From positions 1,674,001 through 1,738,000 of the forward strand of contig NZ_WKJP01000001.1 of NCBI RefSeq assembly GCF_009674585.1: a DNA stretch of 64,000 nucleotides. Direction: 5' to 3'. How positions within the stretch are numbered: position 1 is the stretch's first letter; every line of letters starts with the position of its first letter. Origin of the DNA: Haloferax marinisediminis. Its GTDB lineage: Archaea > Halobacteriota > Halobacteria > Halobacteriales > Haloferacaceae. Under the pieces are notes generated by a model. That model was not told where the DNA came from. It did no database searches and saw only the letters and a list, made by a program, of their open reading frames with translations. The position numbers were made by a program, and so were the translations under genes. Of this stretch, positions 42,897-53,516 are shown piece by piece.

Positions 42897-44354
42897 TCAG
42901 CGGAGTTTCTCGTAGGACGCATCGAGGTCGACCACCGGCGCGGGGTAGTCGACACCCACCTCGACACCGTACTGTGCTTGTTCTGTGTCGCTCATCTTCC
43001 ACGGTTCGTGGGCGTACGTCGGTGGGAGGTCGGCGAGTTCGGACACCCAGTGTTTCACGTACGCGGCGTCGCCGTCGTACTGTCGTGCCTGTTTGACGAT
43101 GTCGAAGTATCGGTCCCGCGAGTCGTTACCGACACCTGCGATGTACGCCCAGTTGCCGTAGTTCGACGCGGGGTCGTAGTCGACGAGTTGCGTCTCGAAG
43201 TACGCGGCACCGCGACGCCAATCGAGGCGGAGATTGTTGGCGAAGAAGGACGCCGCGTTCTGCCGGCCACGATTCGACATGTACCCCGTCGCGTTCAACT
43301 CCCGCATGTTCGCATCGACGAAGGGAATCCCCGTCTGCCCCGTCGCCCAGCGCTCGAACTGTGTGTCGTCGGTCCGCCACTCGATGTCGGTGCGGTGTCT
43401 GATGCCGCCTCGGTGGAAGAAGTCGGTGCCGTGTTTGGCGAACTGGAACTGGAAGAAGTCGCGCCAGCGGAGTTCGAACGTGAGCCAGTACGTCGAGTCG
43501 TTTTTCACTCGACTGTCCTCGTAACGTTCGACCTCGGACTGGACGGAGCGAGGGGAGAGACACCCCTCGTTCAGCCACGGTGAGAACTTCGACGAGTAGT
43601 CCGCCCCGAGCATCCCGTTTCGTGTCTCTTTGTACGTTCGGAGGTGGTCACCCTCCCAGATGTACGACTCCACGCGGGCGAGGCCCGCTGTCTCGCCACC
43701 GTCGAACGAAAGGACGCCCCGGTCGTCGGGACTGAGGCTCGTTTCGGGACCGAGGTCAGAGAGCGATGGCAGGGTGCCGACTTCGGGTGTGTTCGAGGGG
43801 AGCGCCGGAATGTCCGGGATGGGAACTGGGTCTCGAACAGGTGATTCCGCTTCGACGGCCTTCCGGAACGTCGTGTACGTGTCTGGGACGTCGGCGAGAG
43901 CCATCGGCAAGTCGTCGATGTGAGTGAGGGTGTGTCCCCAGAACGGTCGCACCGAGACGTTGGCATCGGCGAACGCGTGCGTGACTGCCGATTCCACGTG
44001 TTTCTCCTCGGCTGTCGGCAACGTGTGCATCGTGACGGTGTCGGCGTCGACGGCGGCCGCAACGTCGGGAAGCACCGACTCGGGGCGGCCCACGCGGATG
44101 AGAAGGTCAGAACCGTGGTCACGAAGCGACGAGCGGAGGTCGGTGACCGATTCGAGACGGAATCGGGCGCGGTGGTGGCCAGTCTTCTGGAACTCGAAGG
44201 AGTGGTGGCCACCGAACGACCGCTGGCCGTAGTCTCGCGGGTCGAAGCAGTACACTGGAACGACGTGGTCTGCGTCGCACGCCGCGACGAGCGCGTCGTT
44301 GTCGTGCAGACGGAGGTCACGGCGGAACCACACGAGTGCGGTCGATGGGGACAT
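42897..44354 (-). CDS. cryptochrome/photolyase family protein, DASH type
   Basis: 485 aa, FAD-binding. N-terminal photolyase alpha/beta domain (TALVWFRRDLRLHDNDALVA). The FAD domain has the DASH hallmark YKETRNGMLGADYSSKFSPW and LSPRSV; WRDFFQFQFAKHG; VDANMRELNATGYMSNRGRQ; WRRGAAYFETQLVDYDPASN YGNW-type region. DASH proteins repair CPDs mainly in single-stranded DNA and may sense blue light. Single gene, converging with dsbB. Confidence 0.92.
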   Translation of the reverse strand: MSPSTALVWFRRDLRLHDNDALVAACDADHVVPVYCFDPRDYGQRSFGGHHSFEFQKTGHHRARFRLESVTDLRSSLRDHGSDLLIRVGRPESVLPDVAAAVDADTVTMHTLPTAEEKHVESAVTHAFADANVSVRPFWGHTLTHIDDLPMALADVPDTYTTFRKAVEAESPVRDPVPIPDIPALPSNTPEVGTLPSLSDLGPETSLSPDDRGVLSFDGGETAGLARVESYIWEGDHLRTYKETRNGMLGADYSSKFSPWLNEGCLSPRSVQSEVERYEDSRVKNDSTYWLTFELRWRDFFQFQFAKHGTDFFHRGGIRHRTDIEWRTDDTQFERWATGQTGIPFVDANMRELNATGYMSNRGRQNAASFFANNLRLDWRRGAAYFETQLVDYDPASNYGNWAYIAGVGNDSRDRYFDIVKQARQYDGDAAYVKHWVSELADLPPTYAHEPWKMSDTEQAQYGVEVGVDYPAPVVDLDASYEKLR

Positions 44355-44406
44355 CTCTAGCCGGGGTTAGGATGGGGTCGACTTGAGTCGAGCGGCCGTT
44401 CGTGTA

Positions 44407-44928
44407 CTAGATACGGTTTCGCGCCAAGAGACCGAGTTCTGCTCCGCTGACGAGGGCGACGATGACGAGCACCACGAGCGCCACGAGTCGCGGGTCGACA
44501 CGAGCGATGACGGGCATGCCCATCCACCCCGCGAGCACGAGTGCGAGGCCGGCGAGACAGGTCGTGAACGTGAGCATCGCGAAGGGACGCTGCGCAGGGT
44601 CGTCGACCAGATACGGTTCGAGTTCGACGGCAGTGCCACCGAGTGAGACCACCTTCGCCGCCGAATCGTAGGCGACGATGTGGAGCGTATCGAGTTTCGG
44701 GAGGTGCGTCTGGTGCAACGAGATGTAGACGCTCTGGCGAACGTTTCGCGGCGGTGGCGACTCGCCGGACTCTACCTCGGCGATGTGTTCAGCGAGGTCA
44801 CCGACGGACTGTTCGTCGCCGCTCTCACGAAGTCGTTCGAGGACGAGTCGACGCCGTCCGTTGCGGAGGACGTCGTGGATGACACCTTCGTCGAGCGACC
44901 CGCTGTCGTCCCGGTCAGACGGTCGCAT
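44407..44928 (-). CDS. HTH-domain membrane protein (DUF7344-like), last gene of the PrkA-SpoVR operon
   Basis: 173 aa. Residues about 10-100: winged-helix domain (VIHDVLRNGRRRLVLERLRE; QSVGDLAEHIAEVE; VYISLHQTHLPKLDTLHIVAYD), the haloarchaeal pattern labelled DUF7344. Residues about 115-173: two TM helices (MLTFTTCLAGLALVLAGWMG; LVALVVLVIVALVSGAELG). ATG 44928 lies 8 bp after the spoVR stop with GGGAG just before it; an upstream start would overlap spoVR. A membrane-tethered regulator is plausible. Confidence 0.72.
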   Translation of the reverse strand: MRPSDRDDSGSLDEGVIHDVLRNGRRRLVLERLRESGDEQSVGDLAEHIAEVESGESPPPRNVRQSVYISLHQTHLPKLDTLHIVAYDSAAKVVSLGGTAVELEPYLVDDPAQRPFAMLTFTTCLAGLALVLAGWMGMPVIARVDPRLVALVVLVIVALVSGAELGLLARNRI

Positions 44929-44936
44929 CTCCCTGC

Positions 44937-46946
44937 TTAGAGCCAATCATCGGGCTTCGTGTCGTAGTCGATATCGCTGGCCGCGATACGCGCTTCGAGG
45001 TCAGGGTCGAGGTCGCTGACGGTGAACTCGGTTCCGTCGTACCGGATGCGAATTGCACGCTCGACGGGCGTCGGTTCGCGCCCGCGGCGACGGGCGACTT
45101 CTACCTCGTGTTCGTCGAACTCCTTGATGATGGTCATCAGGTTGACCGGGCGGCCCCAGAGGTGGTAGACGCGACTCATGACACCACGGGCCTGCTTCAC
45201 GTCGAGGATGACGCCGTTGTACTGGTGGCCGAGGAGCAGTTCTCCGCGGTTGTCGAAGTTCCCATCGTAGACGGCGATGGTCGGTTTCCCGAAGTTCGTG
45301 AACTGGAACAGCAGTTTCTTCTTCACGTCTTCGTACTGCGTCGACGAGACGCGGAACTGTCGTGACGACTGCGAGAACTCGTAGGCGAAGTAGTGGTTCG
45401 CGCGGACGAACTCCTCGGTGAGGAAGGCGTCGAGGAACGTCACGTCGTTGTGGCTCTCGCGAATCTCGCGCATGCGGTCCCAGCCTGCGGCCTTGTTCAC
45501 GTCGGCGAGCGCTTCGTCGACGCTGTCGTACAGTTCGTCGTCGAACATGTACCGTGACAACTGTTCGAGTTCGGACCGACGGATGCGACGGAGGAACCCA
45601 CGGTTCTGCGGTTTGACGAGCGAGTAGTGCCGCGCTGCGAGTCCTTCGTACGAGAGGACCTTCCACGGGTAGGCATCGACGTCGATGGACTCGTCACCCG
45701 ACAGCGCTCTGTCGAGCATCTCGTGGTCCACTCGTGGGTCGTCCGGGCCGAGTGCAGCGAGTTCGTCCAGTGACTCGGCGTCGACGCCGTCGATGACGGG
45801 GTCGGTCCGGAGGAGTGACTGCACCTCGTCGAAGTCGACGACTTCGTGGAAGTTTCGCCACGTGATTCCTTTGATGCGGAGGAGTTTTTCGGCAACCTCG
45901 GCGCGGTTCGTCGTGTTCTCGATGTACTCCCAGAGCTCTTTCCCCAACTTGTAGGGGTTGAGTCCGGGCGACCCGAGGACGCGCGACTGGTGGTCGGCGT
46001 AGGTGATGAACTCGTCCGTGCCGGCGAACCGTTCGTCGCCCATCATGAGCGACTCCCAGTAGGCGGCCCACCCCTCGTTCATGACTTTCGTCATCTTCTG
46101 GGCGGCGAAGTAGTACGCTTCTTCGCGGAGCATGTCGAGGACGTCCTTCTGCCACGGTTCCATCTCCTCGGCTTTCCCCGTCTCTTCGTCGAAGCGCATC
46201 CCGTGTTCGCGGATGTAGGCAAGCACGTCTTTTCGGGGGTCTGTGAGTTTCGCTGCTTCCCGTTCGGCTTCCTCGATTCGGTCCAGCCACTCTTCGTCGA
46301 ACACCTCGCGGCGCACGTCGTCGGAGATGTTCAGGCTCTTGAGTTGCGACCGGATGTCTTCGGGGATACGGCCGTCTTTGTCTTTGGCCGCTTCACGAAT
46401 CGACCGGTGTTGGTCGATGGTGTCTTCGAGGCAGAGCACGGCGTCGATGAACTTCTCGACTTCGTCGCGACTAACGTCCGGGTTCTGGACGTAGCGCTCG
46501 ATTGCCTGTGCGTGGCGTTCGAGCATCGCCGCGGCGTCGAACTGGCCTTCGTCGGAGAACAGGCCGAACCACTGGTTCTTGTTGAAGAAGTCCGAGTGGG
46601 CTTCGACGTGTGTGATGACGGCCTTCTGGTCGGCCAGCGAGTTCGACTCCTGAAGGAAGGCGTTCGCTGGTTCGTCGTTGTTGACGATTTCGAACGCTTT
46701 GCCCATGCCGAACTGGTCGGTCTTGCGCTGGCGGTCGTACGCCATCCCCCATCGCCAGTGTGGGTACCGTTCTTGGAACCCGCCGTAGGCGATGAGTTGG
46801 TTCATCTCGTCGTAGTTGACCACCCAGTAGTTCACCGGGTACGGGTCTAACCCGAGTTTGCGGGCCAGCGCGCCCGCTTCACGAACCGGTTCGTCGAGGC
46901 GGGCGGCCTCTTTCTGTGCGTCTCTGCGGTGTCGTCTGAAACTCAT
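44937..46946 (-). CDS. SpoVR family protein
   Basis: 669 aa. Family hallmarks: [42 protein letters not shown]-like [53 protein letters not shown]. SpoVR/YcgB is soluble and of unknown biochemistry; in bacteria it is co-regulated with PrkA/YeaG and YeaH in stationary phase, nitrogen starvation or sporulation. Its ATG overlaps the DUF444 stop (ATGA). Confidence 0.93.
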   Translation of the reverse strand: MSFRRHRRDAQKEAARLDEPVREAGALARKLGLDPYPVNYWVVNYDEMNQLIAYGGFQERYPHWRWGMAYDRQRKTDQFGMGKAFEIVNNDEPANAFLQESNSLADQKAVITHVEAHSDFFNKNQWFGLFSDEGQFDAAAMLERHAQAIERYVQNPDVSRDEVEKFIDAVLCLEDTIDQHRSIREAAKDKDGRIPEDIRSQLKSLNISDDVRREVFDEEWLDRIEEAEREAAKLTDPRKDVLAYIREHGMRFDEETGKAEEMEPWQKDVLDMLREEAYYFAAQKMTKVMNEGWAAYWESLMMGDERFAGTDEFITYADHQSRVLGSPGLNPYKLGKELWEYIENTTNRAEVAEKLLRIKGITWRNFHEVVDFDEVQSLLRTDPVIDGVDAESLDELAALGPDDPRVDHEMLDRALSGDESIDVDAYPWKVLSYEGLAARHYSLVKPQNRGFLRRIRRSELEQLSRYMFDDELYDSVDEALADVNKAAGWDRMREIRESHNDVTFLDAFLTEEFVRANHYFAYEFSQSSRQFRVSSTQYEDVKKKLLFQFTNFGKPTIAVYDGNFDNRGELLLGHQYNGVILDVKQARGVMSRVYHLWGRPVNLMTIIKEFDEHEVEVARRRGREPTPVERAIRIRYDGTEFTVSDLDPDLEARIAASDIDYDTKPDDWL

Positions 46947-48262
46947 TCTGCTGTCGCCTCCGTGCTGAGGATGCGGTATATCGCGTCGATGACGTCGTCG
47001 GGTTGGGAGACGTAGGCGACGACGACGTTTCCTTCGCCGCTGAGGGTCCGTTCGACTTCCTCGGCGTGCGTCGCGTTGATTGCGGTGCCACCGGGTTGCG
47101 TCTCGACGTAGGCGTGGAGGTTCGCGTCTATCTCCTGCATGAGCGGGATGACCCGCTCTTTGGTGTCGTTCGAGGAGTTCTCGGAGTCACCGGCAGCGAA
47201 GACGTAGCGGTTCCACTCGCGCCACGGGTAGCGCTCTTCGAGCACCTCTTTGGCGAGTTCGTACGCCGACGAGATGCGCGTCCCGCCGCCGGACCGAATG
47301 CCGAAGAACTCGTCGCGTTCGACTTCCCACGCCTCCGCGTCGTGGGCGATGTAGACGAACTCTGCGTGGTCGTACTTGCCCGTGAGATACCAGTCGAGCG
47401 GTGTGAAGGTGCGCTCGACGAGTTCGCGCTTGGTCTCGCGCATCGACCCGGACACGTCGCGGATGTTGACCACGACGACGTTCGAGCGCTTCTTCTCGAT
47501 TATCTCGGGGTGACGGTAGCGTTCGTCTTCACGGCGGAAGGGAATCTCTCTGAGTCCATCGCGGCGGATGCGCTGGACGACCGTCGTTCGCTCGACGTTC
47601 TCTTCCATCGCTTCGAACGACTCCCACTTGTCGCGTTCGTCGTCGGGAATCCGACTCCACTCGTCGTCGATCCACGCGAGCGAGACGAGGATGTTTTTCT
47701 CGCGACACCAGCGGTAGACGTCGTCGGCCGTGGTGTCTTCGACTTTCATCGCCTCGCGGACGAAGTCCTCGTCGAAGTCCATCGCGAGTTTCCGCTTGAG
47801 ACCTTCTTTGAACAAGCGCTCGAAGTCGAGGGTGCTGTGCGGGCCGGTTCGGGTGATATCGGTGAAGTCGCCTTCGACTTCCTCGATGACCTCCTTACCT
47901 TTCGGTTCGAGCTGTAAGCCGAGTTCTTCGTCGAGGGCCTCTGCGAACTGCTCGGGGTCCATCTCGTAGTACTCGTGTTCAGCCCCTTCTTCGCCGGGTT
48001 CGCCGTCGTCACCCTCACCGGGGGCTGGTTGGGGTTGGCCGAGTGGTTGGCCCACGTCGGGCGTCCCGCCTCTCCCTTGGCCGACGCCGCCCATGTCGAG
48101 GCGGTCGTACCGGAACTCCGGGAGGTCGACGACCTTGATTGGAATCTTGATGTCTTTCGCGCCGGAGGCGCCGAGGTCACCGTAGGAGATGAACTCCTTG
48201 AGGTCTTCACGGCGTTCTTCGCCGACTTCGCGGAATCGTTCGAGGTCGTCTCTCAGTCCCAT
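46943..48262 (-). CDS. DUF444 (YeaH/YhbH) family protein, VWA-like
   Basis: 439 aa. N-terminal [20 protein letters not shown] and FISYGDLG match DUF444. The central Gly/Pro/Asp-rich linker (about residues 60-100) is followed by a VWA-like domain with MIDAS motif [12 protein letters not shown] and [13 protein letters not shown]. The ATG at 48262 overlaps the upstream kinase stop by 10 bp; longer in-frame extensions run over the kinase gene. VWA proteins commonly pair with AAA+ ATPases, which fits the adjacent PrkA proteins. Confidence 0.9.
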   Translation of the reverse strand: MGLRDDLERFREVGEERREDLKEFISYGDLGASGAKDIKIPIKVVDLPEFRYDRLDMGGVGQGRGGTPDVGQPLGQPQPAPGEGDDGEPGEEGAEHEYYEMDPEQFAEALDEELGLQLEPKGKEVIEEVEGDFTDITRTGPHSTLDFERLFKEGLKRKLAMDFDEDFVREAMKVEDTTADDVYRWCREKNILVSLAWIDDEWSRIPDDERDKWESFEAMEENVERTTVVQRIRRDGLREIPFRREDERYRHPEIIEKKRSNVVVVNIRDVSGSMRETKRELVERTFTPLDWYLTGKYDHAEFVYIAHDAEAWEVERDEFFGIRSGGGTRISSAYELAKEVLEERYPWREWNRYVFAAGDSENSSNDTKERVIPLMQEIDANLHAYVETQPGGTAINATHAEEVERTLSGEGNVVVAYVSQPDDVIDAIYRILSTEATAE

Positions 48263-50526
48263 GTGTAACTCACTTCCTTCATCACGACGCGACTCGTGAG
48301 TTCGGCCGACGCGGCGGTGTAGCCGCGCTTTTTCAGCTCTTCGATAGTTCGGTCTTTGACGCGGGCCGTCTCGGTGTTCGCCGGCGGGTCGTCCCACTGT
48401 CTCGGGTCGAGGTCCGGGAACAGGCGGCGCACGTCTTCCCACGCGTGCGTCTCGAGGACCGTCCGGATGACGGGTATCTCGGTCAGGTCGACGTCAGAGA
48501 CGGTGAATCCCTCGTCACGGTTCTCCCACGCGTAGCGGTTGAGCGCCGTGATGACCTTCTCGTTGCGGAACGCCTCGACTTCCTCAGAGGGGTCGTTCCG
48601 CTCGTAGTCGTCGTTCGAGAACCGACCGAGGTGTTCGGTCTCGAAGAGTTTCATGAGCAACGGGTCGGGGTCGATGGGACCGCGTTCGGTCTCGATTTGG
48701 TCGTCCGATGCCCACGCGTAGACGTGTTCGACGTACTCTTCGACCGTCTCGCGCTGGACGCCCTTGTCGGCCAACACGGCGTCGAGCACGTCGTCTTCCT
48801 GCTGGTCGAAGATGTACGCTTTGACCATCGAGACACGGCCTTCGTACTCCGACGACTCGGCGCGCGAGAACACCGGTGCGTCCGGTAACTCGTCTACCAT
48901 CGCGTCGAGGACGTCCGATGGCATGACCACTGCCGACACGTCGAGGTCGGGGTGGTGTCGGTCGAGTCGTTCGTGGAGCAAGTCGGCGATAACGTCGCGC
49001 GTGAACGTCACGGGAATCCCGTGCGTTCCTTCGATGTCGCCGATGAAATCGAACGCAGACACCTCGCGGCGCTGGTCGCCGACCTGCAAGTAGCCACGGT
49101 CGAACAACAGCGCCTTGTCTACGAGATTCAGTTCCAAGTCGGGGTCGAGCGGGATGTCCTCGGGGTCGAGGCGCGTCACGACGCTGTAGAGTGCCGCCGC
49201 TTCGATGGCGTGTGGTGCGAGTTCGCGCGCGCGAACTGCCCCCGGCCCCTCTCGAACGTCCAGCGTGATTGCTTCGGCGACGCGTTCGGCCATCTGCTCG
49301 GGCGCGTCGGTCCAGACGCTCGTCTCGTTCGCCAGTTCGCGGCGGATGAGTTCTGCCTCCAGCGAGAGGTTCGTCAGGTAGCGGAACTCGTGTTTGTTCA
49401 GGCGTCGTTTGAGGGCCTTCAGCGGGTCCCGTCCGTTTCTGTCCGCGAACTTGTCGAGTTCGGCGTCGAGGTCTGGGTTCGAGATGATGACGAGTTGGGT
49501 GTCGATGTCCATCCCGATGCCTTTGTCCAGTTTGACGTGTCCCTCGTCGGGGACGTTCAGGAGTTTCTGGAGCAAGTCGGCGTGCTGTGTCGCGTCTTCG
49601 ACGATTGTGAGGAGGCCGTTCCCCTGCGAGAGGACGCCGTCGTAGCTGAACGCCTGTGGGTTCTTGCGCCCCCGAGAGTTCAGTTCGCGGAGCATGCTCG
49701 GCATCCACGACCCGACGAGTCGCTCTTTCGGCGACCCGTCGTCTTCAGAGTGGAGGACACCGATTCCTCTCCCCACGTCGACGACGTAGTTCTTCACGCG
49801 GAGGTGCTTCTCGTCCGTGGCGGCGCTGAAGAGGTCCTGCCGGCCAGCGCGTCGGTACTCCTCTTCGAGGTAGACGTACGCCTCGCGGCAGAACGGGTCG
49901 AGCGCTTCGTCGACGTCGATGGGGATGTGGTCACCGTTGGTCTGATTGAGGTCACTGAGCAACCGCTTTCGGACGTCGCCCGGGAAGACCGAAAGCGGGT
50001 GTGACTGGACCGGACTCTCGTACCAGTCTTCGTCGTCGGACTCGACTTCGCCCCCGTAGGAGAGCCCGCGCGTGTCGGCGGCGTTCGCGATGTTCCACTC
50101 GACGGTGTATCGGCGGCCGGCGTCGGTCTTCGAGTACTCACGCAGTCCGTTGATGAGACAGCGTTTCAACTCGGATTTCCCCGTGGCAGTCGGCCCGTCG
50201 AACCAGACGATTTTCTCGGCTTTGCCGCGGTCGGCGGCAATGGTTCTGAGGTCGTCGACGAACGCGTTCAGCACGTCGGTGTTCCCGAGGACTGCGTGTT
50301 CTCCGTCGTTGGCCGGGTCGTCGAAGAAGCGGTAGCGCTCCTTCTCTTCACCCTGTTCGACCACGGGCCGAGTCCCCATCGACTCGATGGCTTCGAGGAG
50401 ATACTTCGACGCGTGTGACGCAATCGAGGGCGACTGGAACGCCGCTTCGACGTACTCGGCGAGTGTCATCGGCTCCTCGTAGGTGCCGCGAAGGTCCTCG
50501 TCGGCGTCGCGAATGTAATCTCGCAT
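48253..50526 (-). CDS. PrkA-type serine protein kinase/AAA+ protein, paralogue 2
   Basis: 757 aa. Walker A GPTATGKS at residues 111-118; [12 protein letters not shown] and [19 protein letters not shown] in the AAA+ core; [26 protein letters not shown]. The C-terminal portion replaces the eukaryote-like kinase domain of E. coli YeaG with a diverged helical region. It starts 2 bp after the first PrkA paralogue. The two differ strongly, suggesting distinct subunits rather than a recent duplication. Confidence 0.88.
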   Translation of the reverse strand: MRDYIRDADEDLRGTYEEPMTLAEYVEAAFQSPSIASHASKYLLEAIESMGTRPVVEQGEEKERYRFFDDPANDGEHAVLGNTDVLNAFVDDLRTIAADRGKAEKIVWFDGPTATGKSELKRCLINGLREYSKTDAGRRYTVEWNIANAADTRGLSYGGEVESDDEDWYESPVQSHPLSVFPGDVRKRLLSDLNQTNGDHIPIDVDEALDPFCREAYVYLEEEYRRAGRQDLFSAATDEKHLRVKNYVVDVGRGIGVLHSEDDGSPKERLVGSWMPSMLRELNSRGRKNPQAFSYDGVLSQGNGLLTIVEDATQHADLLQKLLNVPDEGHVKLDKGIGMDIDTQLVIISNPDLDAELDKFADRNGRDPLKALKRRLNKHEFRYLTNLSLEAELIRRELANETSVWTDAPEQMAERVAEAITLDVREGPGAVRARELAPHAIEAAALYSVVTRLDPEDIPLDPDLELNLVDKALLFDRGYLQVGDQRREVSAFDFIGDIEGTHGIPVTFTRDVIADLLHERLDRHHPDLDVSAVVMPSDVLDAMVDELPDAPVFSRAESSEYEGRVSMVKAYIFDQQEDDVLDAVLADKGVQRETVEEYVEHVYAWASDDQIETERGPIDPDPLLMKLFETEHLGRFSNDDYERNDPSEEVEAFRNEKVITALNRYAWENRDEGFTVSDVDLTEIPVIRTVLETHAWEDVRRLFPDLDPRQWDDPPANTETARVKDRTIEELKKRGYTAASAELTSRVVMKEVSYTWD

Positions 50527-50528
50527 GG

Positions 50529-52601
50529 TCAGCCTTCGAGTTCGCTCTTGGCCACCTCCGCACCGGCGAACTCGAGCACCTCCCGGGCTCCGTCGCGCGA
50601 GTAGCCCTGGTCGACCAGTGCGTCGACCCAGGCGTTTCGCTCGTCGTCGTCGAGCTCGTTCGCGCTCACGAGCGCCGAGAAGTTGATGTTGTGTTTCTTG
50701 TCTTCCCAGAGTTTGCGTTCGAGGGCGCGGCGGAGTCGGTCGTTGTCCTGCGGATTGAACGAGGTTCCCTCACGGGCGCGCCGCGAGACCCAGTTGGAGA
50801 CTTCTTGTCGGAAGTCGTCCTTGCGGTCTTCGGGGATGTTGAGTTTCTCTTCGACCGCGCGGAGGAACTTCTCGTCCGGTTCTTGGTCGCGGCCCGTCAG
50901 TTCGTCTTCGACCGTCGCGTCGTCGATGTACGCCATGACGTGGTCCATGTACTTCTCGCCCTGTCGGCGAATCTCGTCGATGTCGTACGCGAGGGCGTGG
51001 CGAACGTCCTCGATGGCGCGTTCTTTGTACTCCTCGCGGACCATCTCGAGGTAGCGGTGGTAGCGTTCGAGGTTCTCCTCGGGAATCGACCCGTGGTTCT
51101 CTAAGTTCTCTTCGAGGTGGGTGAAGGACGAAAGCGGCGAGAGGTACTTGCGGCCACGGTGGGTCGCGTCCATGATGGCCTCGGCAATCTCGTCGCCGAT
51201 GAAGCGAGCGGAGACACCGTCCATTCCCTCTGCGATGTCGGCTTTCGCTTCGCCTTCCTCGCGGAGTTTCCGCACGTCGACGTCGTCACCATCGTCTAAC
51301 TCGCCGTTGTAGGCTTTCGCCTTCTGGACGAGCGTGATGGTGTCCGAGTCGGGTTCGACGATACGGGTGAGGACACCGAACAGCCCGGACATCTCCAGCG
51401 TGTGGGGTTCGACGTGGATGTCGGGAACGTCGGCGTTCCGGAGCATCTTGCGGTAGATTTCTGCTTCCTGTTCGTACTCGAGGACGTACGGGAAGTCGAT
51501 GCGTTTCGTCCGGTCGTTGAACGCCTCCATCTTCTCGTCGCCTTTCTTCTCCCGGTATTCGGGCATGTTCGTCCGCCCGACGATGACCTGGTCGATGTCG
51601 ATTCTGGGGTTGTTCTTCGGCTTGATGGTCTGTTCCTGCGATGCGTGCAGGAAGTCGTAGAGGAACTCGCGCTGGAGTTTCAGCAGTTCCTCGCCGGAGA
51701 AGATACCGCGGTTGGCGTTACAGAACGCACCGGCGTAGTCGAACGCTCGCGGGTCGGATTCGCCGTAGACCGCGAGTTTCGAGTAGTTGACGTCGCCGGT
51801 CAGTTCGGTCTCGTCTTGGTTCTTCTTGTCTTTCGGTTCGAACGTCTCGATGCACTGTCGCTTGTTCTCGGAGGCGACGAGTCGGATGACTTCGATGTGG
51901 TTCTCTAAGACCGACTCCAGGTCGTCGTCGTAGTGAGCGAGCAGTCGGTCCATGAAGAACTCAGACGCGGGGTCGAGCGCCTGGTCGTTCCGAATCGTGT
52001 ACGGTGCGTCGAGGTTCTCGTTCAGTCGTTCGATGACGATGTCGCGTTGCTCTTGGGGGAGTAACACGATTGGGTCCTGATTCATCGGCGACTGGACCAC
52101 GTTGTCGGAGGGGTCCTGGTCGCGGATGACGTCACCGAGGTTCGTCCACCGGAAGGTGTACATGCGGCCATCGTCGCGCATCGTGTAGTCCTCGAAGTAG
52201 CGTCGAGAGAGCCAATCGAAGTGCGACTTGCCGGACCCGACGGGGCCCAAGAGGAGTTTGATGCGTTTTTCGGGGCCGAGGCCGCGGGCCCCTGATTTCA
52301 CCTTGTTGACGAACTCGTGTATCGACTCGTGGACTTCGCGGCCGTAGAAGACGTTCTCTCCGTCGTGTAACGAGTCCTCGGAGGCCATGAGGTACTCCAC
52401 GACACCCGCATCTTCGTCGTAACGGGTGCCGTAGAAGTCGAACATGTCCGCCACGCGTTGGTGGGCGTTGCGAGCGATTTTCGGGTCTGCGTAGACCTCT
52501 TCGAGATACCACTCGAAACTCTTCGCCTCGCGGAGGTCCGCGGGCACCGAGTCTCTGTAGTGTTTGCTCAGGTCTGCGAGTGTTTCAATTTCGCCGGTCA
52601 T
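50529..52601 (-). CDS. prkA: PrkA-type serine protein kinase/AAA+ protein, paralogue 1
   Basis: 690 aa. Walker A GPVGSGKS at residues 119-126; characteristic PrkA segments SEDSLHDGENVFYGREVHESI, YTFRWTNLGDVIRDQDP, NRGIFSGEELLKLQREFLYD, NNPRIDIDQVIVGRTNMPEY and ERTKRIDFPYVLEYEQEA-like. The C-terminal ~200 residues correspond to the PrkA kinase-like domain. ATG 52601 gives the family start (MTGEIETLADLSKHYRD). First gene of the five-gene operon. Confidence 0.92.
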   Translation of the reverse strand: MTGEIETLADLSKHYRDSVPADLREAKSFEWYLEEVYADPKIARNAHQRVADMFDFYGTRYDEDAGVVEYLMASEDSLHDGENVFYGREVHESIHEFVNKVKSGARGLGPEKRIKLLLGPVGSGKSHFDWLSRRYFEDYTMRDDGRMYTFRWTNLGDVIRDQDPSDNVVQSPMNQDPIVLLPQEQRDIVIERLNENLDAPYTIRNDQALDPASEFFMDRLLAHYDDDLESVLENHIEVIRLVASENKRQCIETFEPKDKKNQDETELTGDVNYSKLAVYGESDPRAFDYAGAFCNANRGIFSGEELLKLQREFLYDFLHASQEQTIKPKNNPRIDIDQVIVGRTNMPEYREKKGDEKMEAFNDRTKRIDFPYVLEYEQEAEIYRKMLRNADVPDIHVEPHTLEMSGLFGVLTRIVEPDSDTITLVQKAKAYNGELDDGDDVDVRKLREEGEAKADIAEGMDGVSARFIGDEIAEAIMDATHRGRKYLSPLSSFTHLEENLENHGSIPEENLERYHRYLEMVREEYKERAIEDVRHALAYDIDEIRRQGEKYMDHVMAYIDDATVEDELTGRDQEPDEKFLRAVEEKLNIPEDRKDDFRQEVSNWVSRRAREGTSFNPQDNDRLRRALERKLWEDKKHNINFSALVSANELDDDERNAWVDALVDQGYSRDGAREVLEFAGAEVAKSELEG

Positions 52602-53110
52602 TGTTCGTGGAGCCTCGTCGGACCGGCCGTCCACAGACGGTCGAAGGCGACGTGCCCGCAGCAGCGGGTCACAGACGACACCAAGCGACTCGAAGACACG
52701 CAGCCTCGAACTACGGGGGCCGGTCGCTGGGCACCGCCGACGCTCCGCGCTCACGACAGGACGGCAACTAGCGACAGAATCGGCGATTGGGGGTACGATG
52801 CGCGGGGGCGACTCGCTCGGTCCAGTGACCGAGACTAATTCTCTATGAGAGACGTTAACATATAACGCTTTCTCTGAAAGTAGTCAAGAATTTGTCTAAA
52901 ACGAAATAATGCCCGGATACATACCAGCCTCACAGACCCTTCGGTAGGCCGGTGTATGTCGATTTAATCGATGATTCAGCGACGTGTCGGTGTCGTTAAT
53001 CGAGTCGGTGTGAAATCATGTCCTTCTTCATCGGACGTTTTTCAGACGGATTCTCGTCCCGTGCGCCGAAAAGCGGGAAGCCTTAGGAAGTACGGAGAAC
53101 TAGCCAGCGT
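52602..53110. other. intergenic region with probable long leader of the PrkA operon
   Basis: 509 bp without a supported gene. The half nearest prkA is GC-rich; bases about 52830-52900 are AT-rich and hold the only good TATA candidate for the operon. An in-frame extension of prkA to 52754 is Arg/Pro-rich and unlike the family, so I reject it. The right part carries the promoter of the DUF5820-type gene. Confidence 0.5.
52857..52866 (-). promoter_or_regulatory. candidate TATA box of the PrkA-SpoVR operon
   Basis: GTTATATGTT on the minus strand in an AT-rich island 256-265 bp upstream of prkA ATG. If used, the mRNA has a 5' leader of roughly 225 nt, unusual where most transcripts are leaderless. 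Confidence 0.4.
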
Positions 53111-53491
53111 ATGACCGACCTGCCCGACGGGTGGACTCTCTGGAACGACGAACCGGAGGGACGGCGAATCCTCGCCTACCGTCCCGACGTGTTCAACGAG
53201 TCGTCGTTCCCGGCCGAGTGTATGCCCACGATATTCGTGTGGAACGGGTCGCGGGCGAAGCGCCCCGGCGCGTCACAGATACGCACCGACACGTGGCACG
53301 CCGTCCTCTACATGGAGCCAGAAATCGAGATACACGTCGAGGCGTTCGACTCACGGGAGGCGGCCGTCGACGGCGCGACCGACATCGCTCGCCGCTTCTC
53401 CGATGGCGAGTTCGACTACCGAAGTGCCTATCAACTCCCTCGCGACGACTACTTCGAGAAACTCGACGAGCTGACCGGGCGGGAGCCTTAA
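53111..53491 (+). CDS. conserved haloarchaeal protein, probably DUF5820
   Basis: 126 aa. MTDLPDGWTLWNDEPEGRRI start, RPDVFNESSFPAECMPTIFV, LYMEPEIEIHVEAFDSREAA and a C-terminal DYFEKLDELTGRE: an alpha/beta family confined to haloarchaea that I recall as DUF5820. No catalytic residues recognised. It lies 25 bp upstream of the UPF0179 gene on the same strand, so the pair is probably an operon. Confidence 0.72.
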   Translation: MTDLPDGWTLWNDEPEGRRILAYRPDVFNESSFPAECMPTIFVWNGSRAKRPGASQIRTDTWHAVLYMEPEIEIHVEAFDSREAAVDGATDIARRFSDGEFDYRSAYQLPRDDYFEKLDELTGREP

Positions 53492-53516
53492 CCACCCTGC
53501 GAGTGAAGAAATTGGC

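Noticed and set aside
48952..50004. 350-codon plus-strand frame
   Set aside because: Antisense shadow of the second PrkA paralogue without recognisable motifs.
52602..52754. N-terminal extension of the first PrkA protein
   Set aside because: Arg/Pro/Ser-rich and unlike PrkA; the family-typical start is the ATG at 52601.
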